Made by a program: the position numbers and the translations under genes
Shown: positions 1 through 5,586 of the stretch, piece after piece
How the letters are laid out: the number at the start of each line of letters is the position of its first letter
Numbering within the stretch: position 1 is the stretch's first letter
Source of the DNA: Acidobacteriota bacterium
GTDB lineage: Bacteria; Acidobacteriota; Terriglobia; Terriglobales; Acidobacteriaceae
Length of the DNA stretch: 7,130 nucleotides
NCBI GenBank assembly: GCA_021819255.1
Contig: JAKART010000110.1
Coordinates: 1 to 7,130, forward strand
Reading direction: 5' to 3'
The notes under the pieces: generated by a model
Databases searched by the model: none
Told to the model about the DNA's origin: nothing
The model's input: the letters and a program-made list of their open reading frames with translations, nothing else

Positions 1-1159
1 ATCTAACCGCATTGAAGTTTCCGCCACCATGGCCATCACCGCCGAGGCGCTCAAGCTGAAGGCACAGGGGATTGATATGGCGGACTTTGGCGCTGGAGAG
101 CCCCACTTCTCTACACCGCAGCACATCAAGGCGGCGGCGATTCAGGCCATTGAAAAGAACTTTACCCGCTACACCGCGGTGGCGGGCACGCCGGAGGTGC
201 GGAAGGCGATTGTGGACCGCCATGCCGCGGATTTTGGCAGCCATTACTCGGTGGAGGAGTGCGTCTTCACCACTGGGGGAAAGCTGGCGCTCTTCAACGC
301 GATCCAGGTGCTGGTGGACCATGACGATGAGGTGATTCTGCCGGTTCCGTACTGGGTCAGCTTTAAGGACATCATCGAGTACGCGGGTGGCAAAGTGGTT
401 TACGTCAAGAGCGACGAGCGGGAGAACTTCCGCATCACGGCGCGGATGATCGAGCAGGCGATGACGCCGCGCACCAAGGCGATTGTACTGAATACGCCGT
501 CGAACCCTTCCGGAGCGGTGGTAAGCCCGGAGGACCTGGAGGCGATCGTCCATCTTGCCCATCAACGGGGCATCTATTTGTTGCTGGACGAGTGTTACGT
601 GTATCTGAACTACACCGGCAAGATTGTCAGCGGAGCTTCATGGCTGGAGTGCAAGGAGCATGTGGTGGTGCTCGGGTCGCTCTCCAAAACTTACGCGATG
701 ACGGGCTGGCGAGCCGGCTTTGCGCTGGGCCCCAAGCAGGTGATCGGGGCGATGAGCAAACTGCAGTCGCAGAGCACCTCGAACGCGGCCAGCATGGTGC
801 AGCAGGCTTCCATTGCAGCTCTCTCCAGTTCGCAGGAGTGTGTGGCCGAGATGCGCTCGGATTACATCCGGCTGCGGGACCGCATGCTGAGCGGACTGAA
901 GTCGATTCCTGGCCTGGAGTGCACCCGGCCTGAGGGAGCGTTCTATGTCTACCCCAACGTGAGCGCATTTCTGGGCAAAGGCGGCATCCAGACCACCTCT
1001 GACCTGGCGGCAAAGCTGCTGAAAGAGGCGCATGTCGTCGTGGTGCCGGGTGAGGCATTTGGCACCGGGGAGCACATTCGGCTCTGTTACGCGGTCTCCA
1101 GCGAGGTGATCGACGAGGGGGTCGAGCGCCTGAGAGCGTATCTCGCAAAATTGAACTGA
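1..1159 (+). CDS. Class-Ib aspartate-type aminotransferase (PLP-dependent), 5' partial
   Basis: A fold-type I PLP enzyme expected to transfer the amino group between aspartate (possibly also prephenate or other acids) and 2-oxoglutarate in the cytoplasm. The frame is open to the window edge: nine residues, SNRIEVSAT, precede the first ATG at 29. They match the N-terminal region of class-I aminotransferases, so that ATG is internal and the real start lies upstream; roughly 10-15 residues are missing. Counting from the ATG at 29: GAGEP at 21-25, the YTAVAGTPE substrate loop near 48-56, GGK at 83-85, PYW at 107-109, NTPSNPSG at 155-162, the Asp contacting the PLP ring nitrogen at D187 with Y190, the Schiff-base lysine K220 in SLSKTYAMTGWR, phosphate-binding R228, and the substrate-carboxylate Arg R351 in HIRLCYA. 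The catalytic set looks complete. It ends 69 nt before manC with no visible terminator, so co-transcription is possible. Family assignment is firm; exact substrate is not. Confidence 0.93.
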   Translation, partial: SNRIEVSATMAITAEALKLKAQGIDMADFGAGEPHFSTPQHIKAAAIQAIEKNFTRYTAVAGTPEVRKAIVDRHAADFGSHYSVEECVFTTGGKLALFNAIQVLVDHDDEVILPVPYWVSFKDIIEYAGGKVVYVKSDERENFRITARMIEQAMTPRTKAIVLNTPSNPSGAVVSPEDLEAIVHLAHQRGIYLLLDECYVYLNYTGKIVSGASWLECKEHVVVLGSLSKTYAMTGWRAGFALGPKQVIGAMSKLQSQSTSNAASMVQQASIAALSSSQECVAEMRSDYIRLRDRMLSGLKSIPGLECTRPEGAFYVYPNVSAFLGKGGIQTTSDLAAKLLKEAHVVVVPGEAFGTGEHIRLCYAVSSEVIDEGVERLRAYLAKLN

Positions 1160-1220
1160 GGGAAACTTGCCCAGACTGTCTGATCGGAAGTGAACAGGGA
1201 CGGCCTGAGCGATTTTGGAT

Positions 1221-1225
1221 GGAGG
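1221..1225 (+). promoter_or_regulatory. Ribosome binding site favouring the ATG start of manC
   Basis: GGAGG lies 3 nt before the ATG at 1229. The spacing is short, but this is the best Shine-Dalgarno match in the gap. The alternative in-frame GTG at 1190 only has GGAA almost touching it. The ATG also gives an N-terminus of normal length before the nucleotide-binding loop. Confidence 0.55.
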
Positions 1226-1228
1226 CGT

Positions 1229-2377
1229 ATGTCTTCAGGGACGACGAAGGTCCACCATCCCTTTGCCGCCGTGGTGCTCGCCGGCGGAAGCGGGACCAGG
1301 TTCTGGCCGCGCAGCCGCAAGGCTCAGGCTAAGCAGGTTTTGCGGCTGGATGGTGAGCGGAGCATGATTCAGCAGACGGTTGCCCGCCTGGAAGACGTCA
1401 TGCAAAACGATGCGGTGTGGGTGATCACGAACGATCTGCTCTCTCCTACCATGGAGCAACAGCTTCCAGCGATTCCGCGCGAGCGCATCCTGTGTGAGCC
1501 GGAGGCGCGCAATACGGCTCCGGCCTGCGCGTTGGCCGCGTTTCTGCTGGAAAGGGAGGATCCGCAGACGGTGATTGGGATCTTTCCCTCTGACCATACC
1601 ATCGGGGACGTAGCCCGCTTTCACATGATTCTCCGTGCCGGCATCAAGCTGGCCGCCTCCGGCGCCCGGATCGTAGTGCTGGGGGTTCCCCCCACCCGCG
1701 CTGAGACCGGCTACGGATATATCGAGCTTGGTGCGGCGGTAGCCCCGACGACCGTCGGCGGAGAGTCGATTCCGGTGCGTCGGGTGCGGCGCTTCACAGA
1801 GAAGCCCGATCGAGAGCGTGCGAGGGGCTTTCTGCGCTCCGGAAACTATGCCTGGAACAGCGGCATGTTTTTGTGGAGCGCGCGGACCCTGGCCGATGCC
1901 ATCCGCGAGCATGCCCCGAAGATGGCACCCCTGCTGGAAAAAATCGCCGCGGCTTGGAAAACCCCCCGGTTTGAACAGGTGTATCGGGAGCTCTACCCGC
2001 GGTGCGAGTCCATCTCGATTGACTATGCCGTGCTGGAGCCGCGCTCGGCCAAGGGAGAGCGCGATTCTGAGCTTTACTGCCTGCCGGCGGATTTTGCCTG
2101 GAACGATCTGGGAAGCTGGGCGGCGCTGCACGAGTTCCTGGCCGAAAGTCACCCCTGCCCCAGCCAGAACGTGATCGATTCGGCCGGCAGCGTGCAGATT
2201 GAATCCAATGGCTGTTACGTCTTCGCGCCAGGGAAGACGGTAGCCTTGGTGGGAGTGAAGGATATCGTGGCGGTCGAGACCGGCGACGCGCTGCTGATTA
2301 CCACGCGCGAAGGTTCGCAGGATGTGGGCAAAGTGGTGAAGGAGCTCCAGAGCCGGGGCAGGACGGATCTGATTTGA
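1229..2377 (+). CDS. manC: Mannose-1-phosphate guanylyltransferase (GDP-mannose pyrophosphorylase), single domain
   Basis: Cytoplasmic nucleotidyltransferase making GDP-mannose from mannose-1-phosphate and GTP, the donor for mannosylated or fucosylated surface polysaccharides. Translation from ATG 1229 gives 382 aa. The signature loop VVLAGGSGTRFWPRSR is at residues 15-30, followed by the conserved Lys K35. FPSDH is the metal/nucleotide region, RFTEKPD contacts sugar phosphate, and YAWNSGMFLW, SIDYAVLE and FAWNDLGSW are typical of the GMP family. The C-terminal cupin (phosphomannose isomerase) half found in about 470-aa bifunctional ManC/AlgA proteins is absent, so isomerisation must be encoded elsewhere. 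One oddity is AKQ where most family members have PKQ in the signature. The stop codon overlaps the start of the phosphohexomutase by 4 nt, which fits a two-step route mannose-6-P to mannose-1-P to GDP-mannose. A GTG start at 1190 would add 13 residues and is less likely. Confidence 0.92.
   Translation: MSSGTTKVHHPFAAVVLAGGSGTRFWPRSRKAQAKQVLRLDGERSMIQQTVARLEDVMQNDAVWVITNDLLSPTMEQQLPAIPRERILCEPEARNTAPACALAAFLLEREDPQTVIGIFPSDHTIGDVARFHMILRAGIKLAASGARIVVLGVPPTRAETGYGYIELGAAVAPTTVGGESIPVRRVRRFTEKPDRERARGFLRSGNYAWNSGMFLWSARTLADAIREHAPKMAPLLEKIAAAWKTPRFEQVYRELYPRCESISIDYAVLEPRSAKGERDSELYCLPADFAWNDLGSWAALHEFLAESHPCPSQNVIDSAGSVQIESNGCYVFAPGKTVALVGVKDIVAVETGDALLITTREGSQDVGKVVKELQSRGRTDLI
2361..2367 (+). 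promoter_or_regulatory. Ribosome binding site supporting the TTG start of the phosphohexomutase
   Basis: GGACGGA, inside the 3' end of manC, sits 6 nt before TTG 2374. This supports the TTG over the downstream in-frame GTG codons at 2383 and 2386, which have no purine-rich stretch at the right distance. Confidence 0.45.
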
Positions 2378-3807
2378 ATACTGTGGTGAAGTTTGGAACC
2401 GACGGTTGGCGAGGCATCATCGCCGATGATTTTACCTATGAGAACGTGCGGGTGGCCGCCCGCGCCATCGCGCTGTATGTGCTGCGGCATGAGACGGCGC
2501 AGGCGGGTGTTTGCATTGGATACGATACGCGCTTCGGCTCGCGCTCTTTTGCGCGTGTGGTGGCTGAGGTGCTCTCTGGCGCTGGAATTCCCGTCGCGCT
2601 CTCCGGCAAGGTGACGCCAACTCCGGAGCTCTCCTTCGCGGTGCGCAGCCGCAAGGCTGCGGGCGGGGTGATGATCACCTCCAGCCACAATCCGGCGGAG
2701 TGGAACGGGGTGAAGTACAAGGCCGGCTATGGAGGCTCGGGAAGTCCGGCGATCATCGCCACGATTGAGAGCTATCTGCTGCAGAGCCTGCCCGTGGCCT
2801 CAACCCCAGGACAGATCGAGGTGGTGGAGTTCTCGCCCCCCTACATCGCCGCCCTGGAGTCCTTTGTGGACCTGGCCGCGATCCGGCGATCCGGCTATCG
2901 CTTCCTGATCGATACCATGTATGGCGCCGGCCAAGGCTACGTGGCGGGAATCTTCGGGCGCGCGGGCATACCGTGCGTGGAGTTTCGCAGCGAACAGAAT
3001 CCTGCGTTTCCCGGGATCAACCCGGAGCCCATTTTGCCTCACATTGCCGTTACGCAGAGAGCGGTGGTGGCCGAGCGCTGCGATGCCGGGTTGATCACCG
3101 ACGGCGATGCCGACCGGATTGGAGCCGTGGACGAGAACGGCAACGTCGTAGACGCGCACAAGATCTATGCCGTGATCCTGGACTGGCTGCTGCGCCGCAA
3201 GCAGTGGCCGGGCGATGTGACCCGGGCCTTCAATACCACCCGGATGCTGGACCGCATCGCTGCCCGCCATGGGCGCAGGCTGCTGGAGCACGGCATCGGT
3301 TTCAAGTATGTGGTGGATCTGATGCTGCAGCGGGAGATTCTGATCGGCGGTGAGGAGTCGGGTGGCGTCGGCATCAGCCGTCACCTGCCGGAGCGCGATG
3401 GTCTGTTGAACAGCTTGTTGATCGCGAACGTGATGGCCGACGAGCGGAAGACGCTGGGAGAGCTGGTGGCGGCCTTGCAGGCCGAGTACGGCGAGCACCA
3501 GTATGGTCGAATCGATATGCATATCCCGGAGGAGGTGAAGCAGTCTGCGATTGGCCGCGCGAACTCCGGGTTGAGTGAGATTGCCGGACGGAAGGTGCTG
3601 CGTACGGAGAGGCTGGACGGGATCAAGCTTTTTCTGGAGAACCCTGCCTGCGCGGGCAAACCCAACCCGGCCGAGACCTGGCTGCTGCTGCGGGCCAGCG
3701 GTACGGAGCCACTGCTCCGTGTCTACTGCGAGAGTTGCAGCACAGAGAGCGTGCGCCAAATCCTGGAGGCGGCCCGGGAGTTTGTGCTGGCGGAGGGCGG
3801 AGCGTGA
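2374..3807 (+). CDS. Alpha-D-phosphohexomutase (phosphomannomutase/phosphoglucomutase)
   Basis: Interconverts hexose-6-phosphate and hexose-1-phosphate through a phosphoserine and a 1,6-bisphosphate intermediate. Next to manC its likely job is mannose-6-P to mannose-1-P, though this family is often also active on glucose phosphates. With the TTG start it has 477 aa, a normal four-domain length. All four family motifs are intact: FGTDGWRG at residues 7-14, the catalytic TSSHNP at 102-107 (phospho-acceptor S104), the Mg-binding DGDADR at 243-248, the sugar-binding GGEESGG at 325-331, and the phosphate-binding RASGTEP at 440-446. The TTG start overlaps the manC TGA (TTGA), and the stop overlaps the GTG of the HAD gene (GTGA), so translation of all three is probably coupled. 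Alternative GTG starts at 2383 or 2386 would shorten it by 3 or 4 residues only. Family is firm; mannose versus glucose preference is inferred from context. Confidence 0.92.
   Translation: MNTVVKFGTDGWRGIIADDFTYENVRVAARAIALYVLRHETAQAGVCIGYDTRFGSRSFARVVAEVLSGAGIPVALSGKVTPTPELSFAVRSRKAAGGVMITSSHNPAEWNGVKYKAGYGGSGSPAIIATIESYLLQSLPVASTPGQIEVVEFSPPYIAALESFVDLAAIRRSGYRFLIDTMYGAGQGYVAGIFGRAGIPCVEFRSEQNPAFPGINPEPILPHIAVTQRAVVAERCDAGLITDGDADRIGAVDENGNVVDAHKIYAVILDWLLRRKQWPGDVTRAFNTTRMLDRIAARHGRRLLEHGIGFKYVVDLMLQREILIGGEESGGVGISRHLPERDGLLNSLLIANVMADERKTLGELVAALQAEYGEHQYGRIDMHIPEEVKQSAIGRANSGLSEIAGRKVLRTERLDGIKLFLENPACAGKPNPAETWLLLRASGTEPLLRVYCESCSTESVRQILEAAREFVLAEGGA
3792..3797 (+). promoter_or_regulatory. 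Ribosome binding site setting the GTG start of the HAD phosphatase
   Basis: GGAGGG ends 6 nt before GTG 3804, ideal spacing. It rules in the GTG that overlaps the preceding stop (GTGA). It argues against the in-frame ATG at 3735, which would add 23 residues of out-of-frame hexomutase sequence before the conserved HAD core. Confidence 0.7.
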
Positions 3808-4526
3808 GCCGCTGGGTGCGGCTGGAAGCGGCCGGGATTCTGTTCGATATGGATGGGGTGCTGATCAGTTCCATCGGCAGTGTGAATCGGTCCTGGAGGC
3901 GCTGGGCGGAGCACTATGGCCTGCCCCATGCCGCCACATTGTCGGTGCCCCATGGAACGCGAGCCATCGACATCGTCGGCAAACTGAAGCCCGATCTGGA
4001 TGTTCTGGAGGGGCTGCGCCTGATTGAGCAGATGGAGATCGAGGACGGGGAGGGGGTCCAGGCCCTGCCGGGAGTTCGCGCCCTGCTGGAGACCCTGCCC
4101 TCGCAGCGCTGGACGATTGTCACCTCGGCGACCTTCCGGCTGATGCTGGCGAGGTTGAAGGCGGCCCAGCTTCCGGTTCCGGAGCAGGTCATCAGTGCGG
4201 AGTCGGTGGAACGGGGCAAGCCGGATCCGGAGCCGTACCGACGCGGAGCACATCTGATCCGCGCAGTTCCCGAGGATTGCATTGTGCTGGAAGACGCACC
4301 CAGCGGCGTCGCCGCGGGCGTTGCCGCCGGTTGCCGGGTGCTGGGGGTGTTGGGAACCCACGAGGAAGCGGAGCTGCGGTCCATGGGCGCAAACTGGGTG
4401 GTCCGGTCGCTGGAGGATCTTCGTGCCGAGGCTGGCCCGCGGGGCGTGGTCTTGAGGCTGAAGGAGTTTGGACAGAGACCTGTCAGGCCGGGATCTGTCA
4501 GGCCGGGCGAGACGGGGTTGGGTTGA
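3804..4526 (+). CDS. HAD-superfamily subclass IA phosphatase (beta-phosphoglucomutase-like), probable sugar phosphatase
   Basis: A 240-aa soluble HAD hydrolase. Motif I is FDMDGVL with nucleophile D15 and acid/base D17. The second Asp marks a phosphatase or mutase rather than a dehalogenase. Motif II is VTSAT at 106-110 (probably S108), motif III is GKPDP with K139, and motif IV is LEDAPSG with metal-binding E163/D164. An insert after motif I fits the helical C1 cap of the beta-phosphoglucomutase / glycerol-3-phosphatase / 2-deoxyglucose-6-phosphatase group. The substrate cannot be read from sequence; a hexose or polyol phosphate is the reasonable inference because the gene overlaps the phosphohexomutase by 4 nt with its own strong ribosome binding site. 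Oddity: the last 16 or so residues are Arg/Pro/Gly-rich and are encoded partly by a 13-bp direct duplication, so the C-terminus looks like recently drifted or extended sequence outside the conserved fold. Confidence 0.88.
   Translation: MSRWVRLEAAGILFDMDGVLISSIGSVNRSWRRWAEHYGLPHAATLSVPHGTRAIDIVGKLKPDLDVLEGLRLIEQMEIEDGEGVQALPGVRALLETLPSQRWTIVTSATFRLMLARLKAAQLPVPEQVISAESVERGKPDPEPYRRGAHLIRAVPEDCIVLEDAPSGVAAGVAAGCRVLGVLGTHEEAELRSMGANWVVRSLEDLRAEAGPRGVVLRLKEFGQRPVRPGSVRPGETGLG
4480..4507 (+). repeat. 13-bp direct repeat, two copies, at the 3' end of the HAD gene
   Basis: CTGTCAGGCCGGG occurs at 4480-4492 and again at 4495-4507, a 15-nt period. Because 15 is a multiple of three, the duplication preserves the reading frame and yields the repeated Val/Arg/Pro/Gly residues near the protein's end. 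This looks like local slippage rather than a mobile element. Confidence 0.85.
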
Positions 4527-4568
4527 CGCCGATGGCGACGGTGAGAGTCGTTCCCCAAGCGCTGTGCT

Positions 4569-4608
4569 CCCAAGCCGTTCCCCTCAACACCCAAGCCGTT
4601 CCCCTCAA
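4569..4608. repeat. 19-bp tandem repeat, two full copies and a partial third
   Basis: CCCAAGCCGTTCCCCTCAA is present at 4569-4587 and 4590-4608, a 21-nt period with perfect identity. A partial copy, CCCAAGC, lies upstream at 4554-4560. It does not resemble a CRISPR repeat (no spacers) or a known insertion-sequence end. It may be replication slippage or a small member of a dispersed family. Confidence 0.85.
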
Positions 4609-4729
4609 TTGGATGCCGCCAACAGGCAGCAGCGGCGCGGAACAGGCTGAAGGCGAAAACATTCATCCAGGAACCGCTCCAGCGCCCTTTCGCTCGTGCT
4701 GAAAGAGAGCCGGCTCCGCGCCGTTGGGC

Positions 4730-4762
4730 CTGCGCCTCCTGAGAAAGGAGGCCGGCGCGCAG
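4730..4762 (+). terminator. GC-rich nested hairpin, possible terminator of the manC cassette
   Basis: GCCTCCT (4734-4740) and AGGAGGC (4746-4752) form a perfect 7-bp stem with a 5-nt loop. An alternative outer pairing joins CTGCGC (4730-4735) to GCGCAG (4757-4762). It lies about 200 nt after the HAD stop and lacks a following T-run, so it could be a structured 3' end, a Rho-assisted stop or unrelated structure. Confidence 0.3.
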
Positions 4763-4807
4763 CCGGGGCGGGCGATGGGATGGCCGCTGCCGGCCCAGTA
4801 GGACGCT

Positions 4808-4829
4808 GCAAAGGCGGCTCTGCCTTTGC
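4808..4829 (-). terminator. Hairpin immediately after kdsB, candidate terminator
   Basis: GCAAAGGC (4808-4815) pairs perfectly with GCCTTTGC (4822-4829) around a 6-nt loop. It begins 4 nt past the kdsB stop codon in the direction of kdsB transcription. The position suits transcription termination or mRNA 3'-end protection. The sequence beyond it is not T-rich, so it is not a classical intrinsic terminator. Confidence 0.45.
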
Positions 4830-4833
4830 TGTT

Positions 4834-5586
4834 TCAGGGTCTTTCCGATCTGCGTTGCAGCAGAATCTTTTCCACCCGCCGCAGGTCGTCTTCCGTATCC
4901 ACGCCGATCGTGTCGTGCTCGGTCTCAGCCACATGGATGTCGATGCCGTTCTCCAACAGCCGGAGCTGCTCCAGCCGCTCGCAGATCTCCAGATGGCTGG
5001 GGCGGAGAGAGGCAAAGCGCTCCAGCGCCGCCTTGCGATAGGCATACAGCCCCAGGTGCTTCCAGTAGGTCGCGCCGCCGGCTGCGTCGCGATCGAAGGG
5101 AATCGTGGCCCGTGAAAAGTAGAGGGCCCGTCCGTCCAACGCGGTGACGACCTTGACCGAATTGGGATTGGAGATCTCCTCCCGAGAGCAGCGCACCTTG
5201 GGAGTGGTCACCTGCACGTGTGGCGCGGTAAACAGGTCAAGAATCGCTTGGATGTGGCTGGGCAGCAGCAGCGGCTCGTCCCCTTGAATGTTCACGTAGA
5301 TATCAGCCTCCACCAGGCGGGAGACCGCGTGCAGGCGGTCGGTGCCGCTGGCAAGCTCGGGCGAGGTCATCAGGCAGTTCCAGCCCCGCCGCGAGCACTC
5401 CTGGTGTACCTCCGGCGAGTCCGTGGCGACGATCACCTGATCCAGCGCCGCGCACTGCCGCGCCGCGCGATAGACCCAGGCCAGCATGGGTTCGCCGACG
5501 ATTTGGCGTAAGACCTTGCGGGGGAGACGGGTGGAGGCCAGACGTGCAGGAATCACGCCGAGGATGCGCGGAGTGTGAGAGCTCAT
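4834..5586 (-). CDS. kdsB: 3-deoxy-manno-octulosonate cytidylyltransferase (CMP-Kdo synthetase)
   Basis: Cytoplasmic enzyme that activates Kdo with CTP to give CMP-Kdo and pyrophosphate; CMP-Kdo is the donor used by Kdo transferases to build the LPS inner core on lipid A. The 250-aa product has the usual length. Seen in order: the nucleotide-binding IPARLASTRLPRK at residues 12-24 (the family usually has LPGK, here LPRK), VATDSPEV at 53-60, SGTDR at 80-84, NIQGDEP at 99-105 with Mg-binding D103, PNSVKVV at 141-147, FSRATIPF at 157-164, HLGLYAYR at 177-184, LEQLRLLENG at 205-214 and GVDTEDD at 228-234 with the second metal ligand D230. The ATG overlaps the stop of the upstream membrane-protein gene (ATGA). 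There is only a weak purine stretch before it, so translation probably depends on coupling. A hairpin follows the stop. Confidence 0.96.
   Translation of the reverse strand: MSSHTPRILGVIPARLASTRLPRKVLRQIVGEPMLAWVYRAARQCAALDQVIVATDSPEVHQECSRRGWNCLMTSPELASGTDRLHAVSRLVEADIYVNIQGDEPLLLPSHIQAILDLFTAPHVQVTTPKVRCSREEISNPNSVKVVTALDGRALYFSRATIPFDRDAAGGATYWKHLGLYAYRKAALERFASLRPSHLEICERLEQLRLLENGIDIHVAETEHDTIGVDTEDDLRRVEKILLQRRSERP

Larger units (their letters stand above)
4527..4833. other. Convergent intergenic spacer, no gene seen
   Basis: About 307 nt separate the stop of the HAD gene (+) from the stop of kdsB (-). Open frames here run in from neighbouring genes or are antisense, and none has a convincing start or recognisable protein. 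The spacer holds a tandem 19-bp repeat (4569-4608), a 10-bp perfect palindrome GAGCCGGCTC at 4707-4716, a GC-rich nested hairpin (4730-4762) and an 8-bp hairpin next to kdsB (4808-4829). TGGGCC at 4725-4730 can also pair with GGCCCA at 4792-4797, so the right half could fold into one larger structure in either transcript. No T-run typical of intrinsic terminators is present. Confidence 0.7.

Noticed and set aside
1190..1228. GTG 1190 as the manC start
   Set aside because: Only GGAA directly adjacent; ATG 1229 has GGAGG and gives a family-typical N-terminus.
1681..1693. G5-TT-C6 inverted repeat
   Set aside because: Lies in manC coding sequence for Gly-Val-Pro-Pro; the loop is too short and codon content explains it.
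1235..2152. Long minus-strand open frame (305 codons) antisense to manC
   Set aside because: It is opposite a gene with all family motifs, its translation matches no fold I recognise, and long antisense frames are expected in GC-rich coding DNA.
2800..3759. Long minus-strand open frame (319 codons) antisense to the phosphohexomutase
   Set aside because: Mirror of a well-supported gene; the translation is His/Arg/Gln rich with no recognisable motif.
3735..3803. ATG 3735 as the HAD gene start
   Set aside because: It would add 23 residues lying out of frame over the hexomutase C-terminus; GTG 3804 has an ideal ribosome binding site and 4-nt overlap.
4569..4608. Tandem repeats as a CRISPR array
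   Set aside because: Only two copies, 2-nt gap, no spacers, no cas genes.
3914..4702. Overlapping frames on both strands reaching from the HAD gene into the spacer
   Set aside because: Compositionally biased Arg/Pro/Ser/Ala translations, no ribosome binding site, and mostly inside a real gene.
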